Assembly: GCF_963975745.1 (NCBI RefSeq)
Contig: NZ_CAXBIB010000016.1
Location: forward strand, 25,203 to 89,202
Direction of reading: 5' to 3'
DNA from: Parvibaculum sp963975745
Lineage (GTDB): Bacteria; Pseudomonadota; Alphaproteobacteria; Parvibaculales; Parvibaculaceae
DNA length: 64,000 bases
Part shown: positions 51,812 through 60,768 of the stretch, in pieces
How positions within the stretch are numbered: position 1 is the first letter of the stretch
Layout of the letters: each line of letters starts with the position of its first letter
Program-made: the position numbers and the translations under genes
The notes under the pieces: generated by a model
Databases searched by the model: none
What the model was told of the DNA's origin: nothing
Seen by the model: the letters and a program-made list of their open reading frames with translations, nothing else

Positions 51812-53022
51812 TGCCGGTGTCGATACCGAGCCGAACGGTCAAGCCGACCAGGGTGCTGCATGTGATGAGGCTGCCGATGGGCGGCCTTTTCCGTCATGTT
51901 CATGACCTCGTTGCAGGGCAGCAGGCGGCAGGCATTGCAGCTGGCGTCGTCTGCGCCACGCCACCGAACGACGGCGTTTCTGCGGCAAGGATTGCGACGC
52001 TTGAAGCGCGCTGTGGACTTGGACTGCATGTCGTACCGATGAGCCGGTTGCCGGGTTTTGGCGATCTCTCCAACATGCGCGAGGTCGGCGCGCTGATCGC
52101 ACGCCTGCAACCTGATGTCATTCACGGCCACGGCGCGAAGGGCGGCCTGCTGGCCAGGCTGGTCCCTGCCGGCAAGGATGCCGTTCGGATCTACACGCCG
52201 CATGGCGGCACGCTTCATTACAGCGGTCTGACGCCGCACGGATTTGCGTTTCTGGCTGCAGAGCGGCTGATGCGCGGTCGGACAGACGGTTTCATTTTCG
52301 AATCCGAGTTCAGCCGGACGTCTTTCATCGCCAAGGTCGGGAAGCCGGGTGCGGCGACTGCCGTTATTCACAATGGTCTGGCCAGGGATGAGTTCCTGCC
52401 GGTCGGTCATGCCGATGGTGCCGCGGATTTCCTGTTCATCGGCGAATTGCGCATGCTTAAGGGCGTGTCGACCCTCATCGAGGCCATGCGATTGCTGGGC
52501 CGGCCGGCGCATCTGATCATTGTCGGCGAAGGGCCGGACCGCGCGCATTTCGAAACGCTGGCGCAATCCCTGCCGCCCGTCAGCAAGGTCAGCTTTCTCG
52601 GCGCCATGCCGGCTCGGGCGGCATTCCGGCTTGCCAGGGTCGTCGTCATGCCCTCGTGGAACGAGTCGCTTCCCTATGTCGCGCTTGAGGCTGCTGCGGC
52701 CGGCGTACCGCTTGTTGCAACCCGCGTCGGTGGCGTCCCCGAGATCTTCGGCAGCGAGGCCCATCGGCTCGTTCCGGCGGGTGATGCGACGGCCCTTTCG
52801 CGAGCGCTTGCAGGAACCTTGGCAGAGCCCGGCGCGATCTCGGCGTCGGCCATGCGCCTTCAGGCGCGTGTTGCGCGGATGTTCTCGGTGACCGAAATGG
52901 TCTCGGCGGTGAACGGCTTTTACGGCCGGATCGTTGAGGCGAAACGAGCGCGCCTTGCGCCGGCGGGCGACCTGCCATTGATCGAGGGCGCCGGCAGCCG
53001 CTACACAGGCGCGGGACAATGA
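51811..53022 (+). CDS. Family 4 glycosyltransferase
   Basis: Predicted 403 residues with a GT-B fold. N-terminal VLHVMRLPMGGLFRHVHDLVAGQQAAG and DVIHGHGAKGGLLARL; C-terminal donor site FIGELRMLKGVSTLIEAMRLL, HLIIVGEGPDR and VMPSWNESLPYVALEAAAAGVPLVATRVGGVPEIF, with the EX7E-type glutamates (E in NESLPYVALEAAA). Builds part of the polysaccharide repeat in the cytoplasm. Coupled by 1-base and 4-base overlaps to the genes on each side. Confidence 0.94.
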   Translation: MPVSIPSRTVKPTRVLHVMRLPMGGLFRHVHDLVAGQQAAGIAAGVVCATPPNDGVSAARIATLEARCGLGLHVVPMSRLPGFGDLSNMREVGALIARLQPDVIHGHGAKGGLLARLVPAGKDAVRIYTPHGGTLHYSGLTPHGFAFLAAERLMRGRTDGFIFESEFSRTSFIAKVGKPGAATAVIHNGLARDEFLPVGHADGAADFLFIGELRMLKGVSTLIEAMRLLGRPAHLIIVGEGPDRAHFETLAQSLPPVSKVSFLGAMPARAAFRLARVVVMPSWNESLPYVALEAAAAGVPLVATRVGGVPEIFGSEAHRLVPAGDATALSRALAGTLAEPGAISASAMRLQARVARMFSVTEMVSAVNGFYGRIVEAKRARLAPAGDLPLIEGAGSRYTGAGQ

Positions 53023-54317
53023 GCGTCGAGGGTTGGCAGATCGATACCGCGCCGCGCCGGCTTGCGGTACCGTCGTCGTTTTCCGCCGTCCGGCTTGGCG
53101 AGTGGCTCGTGGTTCTCGTGCTGCTGGTCAGCTTCTATGTCCGCTCCGAAAAGGGCATGGACCAGCCGACACCCTACGACATGCTGATGGTTGCGACGGT
53201 CGGACTGATGTTTCTGTTCGGCCTCAGGTTTCCACGTGGATTGGGGTGGCCGGCTGCGCTCTGGGGACTCGTGCTCATCGGATACGGCATCGGGGCGATG
53301 GGGGCGCTCTACATGGAAAAAGTGCAGCCGGCGATGATCGTTTCGATCTATCTGATCGGCAGCTTCTTGTTCTTCGCATCGTTCGTATATGCCGACCCCG
53401 TGCGGCGGCTGGGTTTGATATTCTGGGCCTATACGGCAGCGGCCTGTCTGGCTGCAGCTCTGGGCGTGGGTGCTTATTTCGGCATTGTTCCGAATGCGGA
53501 GATGTTTCTGGTCTATGGGCGCGCCACCGGCACCTTCAACGATCCCAATGTATTCGGGCCCTTTCTGGTGGCGCCGATCCTTTTCCTCGGCATGAAGCTC
53601 AGTACGGCGCAACGACTCCGTTCGCTCTGGATGCTGCTGCCGCTCGGGCTTCTGGTAACGGCGGTGCTGCTCAGCTTCTCGCGCGGTGCCTGGGGCAACC
53701 TGCTTCTGTCCGCGACGGTCTTTGTCGTTCTGACACTGGCGAATGCACGGTCGCCGCAACAGACATTCCGGCTGGTCGGATTCGCGGCGATGATGGCCCT
53801 GCTGATGACGATCGTCGTCGCGGTTGCACTTTCAAGCCCGAGGGTGTCGGCGTTGTTCGAACAGCGTGCCTCTCTGACACAGGACTACGACATCGATCCG
53901 GAGCATGGGCGCTTCGAAAGTCAGGTGCGGGCCTTTTCCATGGTTCTCGAAAAGCCTTTGGGCGTCGGTCCGGCCCAATGGGCCATGATCAACAATCTCG
54001 ACACGCATAATGTCTATCTGCACGTTCTGGTCGCCGGCGGCTTCCTCTCCGGTCTGGCGTTTGTCGCCTTTGTGACGATGTCAGTGGCAAGGGGGTGGCG
54101 CGCTGCCTCGGTGCCAGGTCCGCAACAAGGCATGCTGATCGTCGCCTGTGCGGCCCTGGTTGGGCATTTTGTCGAGGGCGTCATCATCGACATCGACAGC
54201 TGGCGACATCTCTATCTGCTGCTGGGTATGGTCTGGGGGGCGGCGCTTGCTGCCGAGAACCGGAAGCTTGACGGCGATTCATCGCCGGCCCGGGCAACTG
54301 CGGAAACCTGGGGCTGA
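53019..54317 (+). CDS. O-antigen ligase/polymerase-type membrane protein (Wzy/WaaL)
   Basis: Predicted 432 residues with about 11 membrane helices. The large periplasmic loop and following helix carry GRFESQVRAFSMVLEKPLGVGPAQWAMINNLDTHNVYLHVLVAGGFLSGLAF, the H-N and GxG pattern of the Wzy_C family. Family members polymerise or ligate lipid-linked repeat units. In this setting polymerisation (Wzy role) is more likely than lipid A ligation. Overlaps the GT4 gene (ATGA). Confidence 0.88.
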   Translation: MSVEGWQIDTAPRRLAVPSSFSAVRLGEWLVVLVLLVSFYVRSEKGMDQPTPYDMLMVATVGLMFLFGLRFPRGLGWPAALWGLVLIGYGIGAMGALYMEKVQPAMIVSIYLIGSFLFFASFVYADPVRRLGLIFWAYTAAACLAAALGVGAYFGIVPNAEMFLVYGRATGTFNDPNVFGPFLVAPILFLGMKLSTAQRLRSLWMLLPLGLLVTAVLLSFSRGAWGNLLLSATVFVVLTLANARSPQQTFRLVGFAAMMALLMTIVVAVALSSPRVSALFEQRASLTQDYDIDPEHGRFESQVRAFSMVLEKPLGVGPAQWAMINNLDTHNVYLHVLVAGGFLSGLAFVAFVTMSVARGWRAASVPGPQQGMLIVACAALVGHFVEGVIIDIDSWRHLYLLLGMVWGAALAAENRKLDGDSSPARATAETWG

Positions 54318-54364
54318 AATCTGCCGGCCGGCCGTGCTTGCCGCTCTGCCTGACGGCAGGTCCC

Positions 54365-54438
54365 TGGAGGCCACGCCCGGAATCGAACCGGGGTATACGG
54401 ATTTGCAGTCCGCTGCGTCACCACTCCGCCACGTGGCC
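54365..54438 (-). tRNA. tRNA-Cys (anticodon GCA)
   Basis: A 74-nt cloverleaf on the minus strand: acceptor GGCCACG with CGTGGCC, D-arm GGCGGAGTGGTGACGC, anticodon loop CTGCAAA (anticodon GCA), T-loop GTTCGATTC and encoded CCA (54365-54367). Confidence 0.97.
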
Positions 54439-54654
54439 ATTTCCGAGGGCGGGCGGGGTATAGCAATTCCCCGGCCCGGGTACAACGATCATTCGGTCTT
54501 TTGCATTTCAATGCCCTTAACGGCCGCTTGGCGCGTTGGCGCCGGCGAATTGGCTGGATCGGTCAATTGAGTTTGCGCAGCGGGGCCAGTATAAACGCGA
54601 CGGGTGCACCGCTCCCGCGCGCCCTTCTTCGTTTGTATGGCCAGGACCTTCACG

Positions 54655-55320
54655 ATGACCGATTTCGCAGCCGCCCGCCACAACATGGTCGAGAGCCAGG
54701 TGAGGATCAACGCCGTGACCGACGGACGCGTGATCGAGGCGATGTCCGACGTGCCGCGCGAAAGATTCGTACCGCAAGCCTGGCAGGGTCTCGCCTATGT
54801 GGACGAGGATATTGTTGTGGCCGACGGCGGTGCTGCGGCGCGGTATCTGATGGAGCCGCGGGTTTTCGCCAAGCTCGTCCAGCTGGCGGCGATCGGTCCG
54901 GACGATCTGGTGCTCGATGTCGGTTGCGGCACGGGTTATTCGACGGCCGTTCTGTCGCGCATTGCCGGCACCGTTGTCGCACTCGAAAGCGACAGCGCGC
55001 TGGCGGCGCAGGCATCTGCAGCGCTGGCCGATCTTGGCGTGGACAATGCCGTGGTCGTGACCGGACCGCTGACCGAGGGCTTTGCAAAGCAGGCGCCCTA
55101 TGACGTGATCTTCTTCAACGGGGCGATCGGCACGCTGCCCGAGGCGTTCAGGGCCCAACTCAAGGACGGCGGGCGGATTGTCGCAGTGCAGGGTGACGCT
55201 GTTTCGGGCCGGGCCCGGATCCATGTGCGGGCGGGCGACACGTTGAGCGGCCGCGACGCTTTCGACGCCAACATCCGCCCGTTGCCCGGTTTTTCGCCCG
55301 AGAACAGCTTCGTTTTCTGA
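54655..55320 (+). CDS. pcm: Protein-L-isoaspartate O-methyltransferase
   Basis: Predicted 221 residues; start at 54655 after CAGGA. N-terminal ARHNMVESQVRINAVTDGRVIEAMSDVPRERFVP is the family hallmark in alphaproteobacteria. SAM site: LVLDVGCGTGYSTAVLSRIAGTVVALESD. It methylates damaged isoaspartyl residues for repair. Gene order pcm, tolC-like, popZ, valS recurs in alphaproteobacteria. Confidence 0.92.
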   Translation: MTDFAAARHNMVESQVRINAVTDGRVIEAMSDVPRERFVPQAWQGLAYVDEDIVVADGGAAARYLMEPRVFAKLVQLAAIGPDDLVLDVGCGTGYSTAVLSRIAGTVVALESDSALAAQASAALADLGVDNAVVVTGPLTEGFAKQAPYDVIFFNGAIGTLPEAFRAQLKDGGRIVAVQGDAVSGRARIHVRAGDTLSGRDAFDANIRPLPGFSPENSFVF

Positions 55321-55468
55321 AACTGATGGCAGATTGCATCTATCGGCGGCATTGCCGGCGCCTGCTGGGAATAGTAATTCGGACGCACTACCTCTAGCCT
55401 GTCGACGAACTGGTTCATTCGCGGATGCGTTGAGGGACGAAACCGCCTCTTTGCGGAGAAGTGAGACA

Positions 55469-56863
55469 ATGAAACGACCCTTGAAGCCGTCCCTGAAGCG
55501 CATGATGGCCGTGGCGCTTGGCGCCACCGCACTGACCGGCGTACTCGCGGTCTCCGGCCCGGCCGGCGCCGACACCCTGACCGACGCGCTGACAGCCGCC
55601 TATCTGACCAATCCGACCCTGCAGGCCCAGCGCGCCGATTTGCGCGCGACAGACGAACTGGTGCCGCAAGCACTGTCGGGTTGGCGTCCCTCACTGCAAG
55701 CACAAGGTTCAGTCGGCCGCACAAAGACCGATGTTACGGCCACCTTCAGTAACAGCGGCATCGTCGATCCTCGTTCGGCCTCGCTGACCCTTAATCAGAA
55801 CCTCTTTGCCGGTGGCCGCACCCTCAACGCGACGCGACAGGCCGAATCTGCCGTATTGGCCGGACGTGAGGGGCTTGTCGGCGTGGAACAACAGACTCTA
55901 CTGGCGGCGGTGCAGGCCTATATGGACGTGATCCGCGACGAAGGCGTGGTCGGACTCAATCAGAACAACGTCACCGTACTGCGCCGCCAGCTCGAGGCGA
56001 CGCAGGACCGCTTCCGCGTCGGCGAGTTGACGCGCACCGACGTCGCGCAGTCGGAGGCGCGCCTCAGTCAGGCCCGTTCCAATCTGATTGCCGCCGAGGC
56101 GCAACTGACGGCCAGCCGCGCCTTTTACGCGCGTGTCGTCGGTCAGGCGCCGGGCTCGCTCGAAAAGCCGTCGCGTGTCGAAGGACTGCCGGCCAGCGAG
56201 GACGCGGCTCGCGAACTGGCGGCGCAGAACAACCCGACTCTTGAGGCCGCACGTCACACCGAAAAGGCGACGCGGCAGGGTGTGTCTGTCGCCAAGGGCG
56301 CGCTGCTGCCAAGCTTCGATGTACAAGCCCGTTACCAGTATGGCCGCGACCCCTCCACGACGGTCCGCGACGTCGAGGAAAGCTCGATCCTCGGCGTGTT
56401 GACGATCCCGCTCTATCAGAGCGGCACCGAGTATTCGCGTGTGCGCGAGGCCAAGGAGATCAACAATCGCAGCCGGCTCGAAGTGGCGGCCGCCATGCGC
56501 CAGGTCGACGAGACGGTACGGATTGCCTGGGAGCAGCTGCGCGCCTCGCAGGCCCGGATCGTCTCGACCGGCGAGCAGGTGAATGCCAGCGAGATCGCCG
56601 TCGAGGGCGTGCGCCAGGAATCGGAAGTCGGTGCCCGCACCACGCTCGACGTGCTCGATGCCGAGCAGGAATTGCTGAATGCCCGTGTCGCGCTGGTCGG
56701 CGCCGAGCGTGATCTTGCGGTTGCCGAATACAATCTGCTGGCTGCCACCGGTCAATTGACCGCGCGCCAGCTGCAGCTGCCGGTCGAATATTATGCGCCC
56801 GAAGCCAATTATGGAGAGGTCCGCAACAAGTGGATCGGCTTCGGCACCGCCGGCGACGAATAA
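55469..56863 (+). CDS. tolC: TolC-family outer-membrane efflux/secretion channel
   Basis: Predicted 464 residues; start at 55469 with GGAGAAG upstream. Signal peptide at 1-34 (AVALGATALTGVLAV, AGA). Two OEP repeats at about 40-245 and 250-450, with TLTDALTAAYLTNPTLQAQRADLRATDE, SLTLNQNLFAGGRT and VLTIPLYQSGTEYSRVREAKEI; long helices and coiled coil between. Forms a trimeric tunnel for type I secretion or RND pumps. A possible weak hairpin (56890-56899 with 56911-56920) follows the stop. Confidence 0.93.
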   Translation: MKRPLKPSLKRMMAVALGATALTGVLAVSGPAGADTLTDALTAAYLTNPTLQAQRADLRATDELVPQALSGWRPSLQAQGSVGRTKTDVTATFSNSGIVDPRSASLTLNQNLFAGGRTLNATRQAESAVLAGREGLVGVEQQTLLAAVQAYMDVIRDEGVVGLNQNNVTVLRRQLEATQDRFRVGELTRTDVAQSEARLSQARSNLIAAEAQLTASRAFYARVVGQAPGSLEKPSRVEGLPASEDAARELAAQNNPTLEAARHTEKATRQGVSVAKGALLPSFDVQARYQYGRDPSTTVRDVEESSILGVLTIPLYQSGTEYSRVREAKEINNRSRLEVAAAMRQVDETVRIAWEQLRASQARIVSTGEQVNASEIAVEGVRQESEVGARTTLDVLDAEQELLNARVALVGAERDLAVAEYNLLAATGQLTARQLQLPVEYYAPEANYGEVRNKWIGFGTAGDE

Positions 56864-56983
56864 ATTTCATCCGGTTAGCGAAGTCTTTAGGGGAAGTTGG
56901 CAAATTCGTTCAACTTCTCCTAAGGTTCTCTTGGTATTTCTTGAGAACCGGATGGGCGGAATCCGGAGAGGCAGGATCGGAAT

Positions 56984-57676
56984 ATGAGCAATCAGGGCCA
57001 GGCACAGGAACCGACGATGGAGGAGATTCTGGCCTCTATCCGCCGGATCATCTCCGAGGACAGCGGCAGCGAGGAGGCTGGCAATGCGCCGGCAGCCGCC
57101 GCGCCCGAGGCCGAGGACGAGGCCCTGCCGGAACTGTCGGCCGAGGACGAGGCCGATATTCTCGAACTGACCGAGCCGCTGCCCGAAGAACCGCTGATGG
57201 CGGAGCCGGCGCCCGAGCCGGAACCGCCCTATGTGCCCGAACCGGCCACGGAAGCGGCGGTCGAGGAGGTCGTCGACGACATCGAATTTGCGCCCGAGCC
57301 CGAGCCTGAGCTTGCGGCCGCCCCTGAGCCTGCGCCGGCCCCCGAGCCCGAACCGGTGGTGGCGGCCGCGCCGGAACCGGCGCCCCGGCCCGCGCCTGCC
57401 GTCCAGGCGCCTGCGGAACCCGATATTGAGGAGCCTGTCATGACTGCCCAGAGCCAAACCCCGATCGTCTCGGGCGAAGCCGAAAGGGCCGCTTCGGCCG
57501 CCTTCGGCGCCTTGGCCAGCTCGCTGGCCAGCGGCGGCGACGGCCGGACGCTCGAAGAGATCGTCTCCGACATGCTGCGGCCGATGCTGAAGGAATGGCT
57601 CGATGCCAATCTTCCGGCGCTGGTCGAGCGTCTGGTCGCCGAGGAAATCGAGCGAATCGCCCGCCGCCGCGGCTGA
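56984..57676 (+). CDS. popZ: PopZ-family polar organising protein (DUF2497)
   Basis: Predicted 230 residues. N-terminal helix QEPTMEEILASIRRIISEDSG is the PopZ H1 signature. Residues about 35-155 are a very acidic Pro/Glu/Ala-rich disordered linker. C-terminal helices are GDGRTLEEIVSDMLRPMLKEWLDANLPALVERLVAEEIERIARRRG, the oligomerisation part. PopZ makes a pole-localised matrix that tethers the chromosome origin and cell-cycle proteins. Its presence fits the CtrA-like box at 1434. Confidence 0.93.
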   Translation: MSNQGQAQEPTMEEILASIRRIISEDSGSEEAGNAPAAAAPEAEDEALPELSAEDEADILELTEPLPEEPLMAEPAPEPEPPYVPEPATEAAVEEVVDDIEFAPEPEPELAAAPEPAPAPEPEPVVAAAPEPAPRPAPAVQAPAEPDIEEPVMTAQSQTPIVSGEAERAASAAFGALASSLASGGDGRTLEEIVSDMLRPMLKEWLDANLPALVERLVAEEIERIARRRG

Positions 57677-57814
57677 ACGCGCCCGGTTCTGCCTTTTCCG
57701 GTCGAAATTCATCCCGATTCCCGGCCGATGCTTGATAGGTCCGGGGTGCCTGTGCTGTAACACGGGCCCCGGCGCGGCTTGATTTGCGCCGGCCTTTCAC
57801 GGATACCGACCCCC

Positions 57815-60532
57815 ATGCTCGACAAGACATTCAGCCCGCAAGAGGCCGAGGAACGGCTTTACCAGCTTTGGGAAGAGAGCGGCGCCTTCAAGGCCGGCGG
57901 CCCGGAGGGTGCCAAACCCTATTGCATCGTCATTCCGCCGCCCAATGTCACGGGCAGCCTGCATATGGGCCATGCGCTCAACAACACGCTGCAGGACGCG
58001 CTGATCCGTTTCGAGCGGATGCGCGGCAAGGACGTGCTCTGGCAGCCCGGCCTCGACCATGCCGGCATCGCCACCCAGATGATCGTCGAGCGCCAGCTGG
58101 CGGCGGAGGGCAATATCGGCCGCCGCGACATGGGCCGCGAGGCCTTCATCGAGCGCATCTGGAAATGGAAGGGCGAGTCGGGCGGCGCCATCGTCGGCCA
58201 GCTGCGCCGCCTCGGCGCTTCCTGCGACTGGAGCCGCGAACGCTTCACGCTGGACGAGGGCCTGTCGAAAGCCGTTCTGAAAGTCTTTGTCGAGCTCTAC
58301 CGGCAGGGCCTGATCTATCGCGACAAGCGGCTCGTCAACTGGGATCCGAAGCTCCAGACCGCGGTGTCCGATCTCGAGGTCGAGAACATCGAGGTCAAGG
58401 GCCACTTCTGGCATTTCCGCTATCCGCTGGCCGACGGCGTCACCTATGAGTGGCCGCTGACCGACGAGGAGGGCCATCCGGCGGGCCACGAGACGCGCAA
58501 CTACATTGTCGTCGCCACCACGCGCCCCGAAACGATGCTGGGCGACACCGGCGTCGCCGTGAACCCGGATGACGAGCGCTACAGGCCGCTGATCGGCAAA
58601 TTCGTCGAGCTGCCGCTGACCGGCCGCCGCGTCCCCATCGTGGCCGACGAACATGCCGATCCGAGCCAGGGTTCCGGCGCGGTCAAGATCACGCCGGCGC
58701 ATGACTTCAACGATTTCGAGGTCGGCAAGCGTCAGGGGCTTGCGCAGATCAACATTCTCAACCCCGACGGCAGTCTCAACGACGAGGTGCCGCAAGCCTA
58801 TCGCGGCCTCGACCGTTTCGAGGCGCGCAAGCGGATCCTCGCCGATATCGAGGCCCTCGGGCTGCTCGATCTGGTCGAAGACAAGATCGTCATGGTGCCG
58901 CATGACGAGAAATCGAAACTGGTCGTCATCGAGCCCTATCTGACCGACCAGTGGTATGTCGATGCCGCGACGCTGGCGAAACCCGCCATCGAGGCGGTCG
59001 AGCGCGGCGCCACCACTTTCGTGCCGAAGAACTGGGAGAAGACCTATTTCGAATGGATGCGCAACATCCAGCCCTGGTGCATCTCGCGCCAGCTCTGGTG
59101 GGGCCACCGCATTCCGGCCTGGTACGGGCCGGACGGTCACATCTTCGTGGCCTATAGCGACGCGGAAGCCGCAGCCGATGCGCAAAGGCACTATGGCAAG
59201 CCGGTCGAGCTGAAGCGCGACGAAGACGTGCTCGACACCTGGTTCTCGTCGGCGCTCTGGCCGTTCTCGACGCTGGGCTGGCCGGACGACACCCCGGAAC
59301 TGAAGCGCTACTACAAGACCGACGTGCTCTCCACTGCCCACGACATCATCTTCTTCTGGGTCGCCCGCATGATGATGATGGGTCTGCACTTCATGCAGGA
59401 AGTGCCGTTCCACACCGTCTATATCCATGCGCTGGTCCGCGACGAGAAGGGCCAGAAGATGTCGAAGACCAAGGGCAATGTCGTCGACCCGCTGGATCTG
59501 ATCGAACGCTACGGCGCCGATGCGTTGCGCTTCACGATGGCGGCGCTGGCCGCGCAGGGGCGCGACGTCAAGATCGCCGAGCCCCGCGTCGAGGGCTATC
59601 GCAATTTCGGCACCAAGCTCTGGAACGCGGCGCGTTTCTGCGAAATGAACGAATGCGTCCGCGTCGAGGGTTTCGATCCGGCAGGGCTCACGCAGACCGT
59701 CAACAAATGGATCGCCGGCGAGGCGGCGCGCGCCGCCGCCGAAATCACCGAGGCGCTCGAAACCTATCGCTTCAACGAGGCGGCGGGCGCGGCCTATCGG
59801 TTCGTCTGGAATGTCTTCTGCGACTGGTATCTCGAATTCGCCAAGCCGCTGCTGATGGGTTCGGACGAGCCCGCGAAAGCCGAAACGCGCGCCACCGCTG
59901 CCTGGACGCTCGACCAGATCCTGCTGATGCTGCATCCCTTCATGCCCTTCATCACCGAGGAGCTCTGGCAGCGCACCGCCGAACAGGGGCCGAAGCGCGC
60001 GACAATGCTGATCAAGGCGCCGTGGCCGCAGCTTTCGGGCCTCGGCGATGCGGCTTGCGATGCCGAGATGAACTGGGTCATCCGCTTCATTTCCGAGGTG
60101 CGTTCGGTGCGCGCCGAGATGAACGTGCCCGCGGGCGCCAGGATCGCGCTGCTGATCAAGGATGCGAGCGCCGAAAGCCTGGCGCGGCTGGAGCGGCACC
60201 GCGACCTGATCCAGCGCCTCGCGCGTCTCGACAGCGCCGGGATCGCATCCGCGATCCCCGAAGGGGCGGTACAGATCGTGCTCGACGAGGCGACGCTGAT
60301 CCTGCCGCTGAAGGGCGTCATCGACGTTGCGGCCGAGACCGCGCGCCTGAAAAAGGAAGTCGGCAAGCTGCAGGACGAGGTGAAGAAGATCGACGCCAAG
60401 CTCGGCAATGCCAGGTTCCTGGCCGGCGCGCCGGAACAGGTCGTCGAGGAGCAGCGCGAGCGCAAGGCGGATGCCGAGGCGGCGATGGCGCGCCTTGCCG
60501 AGGCGCTGAAGCGGCTCGAAAGCGTGGCGTAG
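57815..60532 (+). CDS. valS: Valyl-tRNA synthetase
   Basis: Predicted 905 residues, class I. The HIGH motif is HMGH (50-53) in PPPNVTGSLHMGHALNNT. The KMSKS loop is KMSKTKGNVVDP (548 on). The editing domain contains TTRPETMLGDTGVAV and the C-terminal coiled arm is AAETARLKKEVGKLQDEVKKIDAKLGNARFLAGAP. Length is that of a bacterial ValS. Charges tRNA-Val and edits Thr. A bidirectional terminator follows at 60721. Confidence 0.98.
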   Translation: MLDKTFSPQEAEERLYQLWEESGAFKAGGPEGAKPYCIVIPPPNVTGSLHMGHALNNTLQDALIRFERMRGKDVLWQPGLDHAGIATQMIVERQLAAEGNIGRRDMGREAFIERIWKWKGESGGAIVGQLRRLGASCDWSRERFTLDEGLSKAVLKVFVELYRQGLIYRDKRLVNWDPKLQTAVSDLEVENIEVKGHFWHFRYPLADGVTYEWPLTDEEGHPAGHETRNYIVVATTRPETMLGDTGVAVNPDDERYRPLIGKFVELPLTGRRVPIVADEHADPSQGSGAVKITPAHDFNDFEVGKRQGLAQINILNPDGSLNDEVPQAYRGLDRFEARKRILADIEALGLLDLVEDKIVMVPHDEKSKLVVIEPYLTDQWYVDAATLAKPAIEAVERGATTFVPKNWEKTYFEWMRNIQPWCISRQLWWGHRIPAWYGPDGHIFVAYSDAEAAADAQRHYGKPVELKRDEDVLDTWFSSALWPFSTLGWPDDTPELKRYYKTDVLSTAHDIIFFWVARMMMMGLHFMQEVPFHTVYIHALVRDEKGQKMSKTKGNVVDPLDLIERYGADALRFTMAALAAQGRDVKIAEPRVEGYRNFGTKLWNAARFCEMNECVRVEGFDPAGLTQTVNKWIAGEAARAAAEITEALETYRFNEAAGAAYRFVWNVFCDWYLEFAKPLLMGSDEPAKAETRATAAWTLDQILLMLHPFMPFITEELWQRTAEQGPKRATMLIKAPWPQLSGLGDAACDAEMNWVIRFISEVRSVRAEMNVPAGARIALLIKDASAESLARLERHRDLIQRLARLDSAGIASAIPEGAVQIVLDEATLILPLKGVIDVAAETARLKKEVGKLQDEVKKIDAKLGNARFLAGAPEQVVEEQRERKADAEAAMARLAEALKRLESVA

Positions 60533-60572
60533 GCCTCGCGGTGCTTTGGGCTGGGTGCCTATAAAAACAACA

Positions 60573-60662
60573 GTGTCACCCCGGCACTTGTTGCCGGGGC
60601 CCACTCGCCTCACCACTTGCCGCAGTCGCCAATGGGCCCCGGGAATAAATCCCGGGTGACAC
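60573..60662. repeat. Paired palindromic units (BIME-like)
   Basis: Two hairpin units face each other in the 236-bp gap after valS. The outer ends pair (GTGTCACCC 60573-60581 with GGGTGACAC 60654-60662). Inner arms also pair (CCGGGGCCCA 60595-60604 with TGGGCCCCGG 60633-60642). Each unit has its own stem: 60579-60599 (8-bp) and 60638-60656 (7-bp). The centre is 28 unpaired bases. The layout is that of a REP doublet, probably spread in many copies in the genome. Confidence 0.75.
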
Positions 60663-60720
60663 TTGTATTTTTGATTCATTCTCTCAATTAATCGCGACAG
60701 GAACTGCTGCCTCACAACAG

Positions 60721-60748
60721 AAAAGGCGGCTCCCTGGAGCCGCCTTTT
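60721..60748. terminator. Bidirectional terminator between valS and alcohol dehydrogenase
   Basis: A perfect 13-bp stem (AAAAGGCGGCTCC with GGAGCCGCCTTTT, 2-base loop), with A and T tracts on the arms so that it can stop transcription from both sides. It lies between the convergent valS and adh genes, 20 bases from the adh stop. Confidence 0.92.
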
Positions 60749-60768
60749 CCTTGTCTGTGCGATGCCGA

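Noticed and set aside
57797..60715. 972-codon open frame on the minus strand
   Set aside because: It is fully antisense to valS, whose frame has all class I synthetase motifs. Long antisense frames are common in GC-rich genes; its sequence is rich in Arg, Asp and His with no domain pattern.
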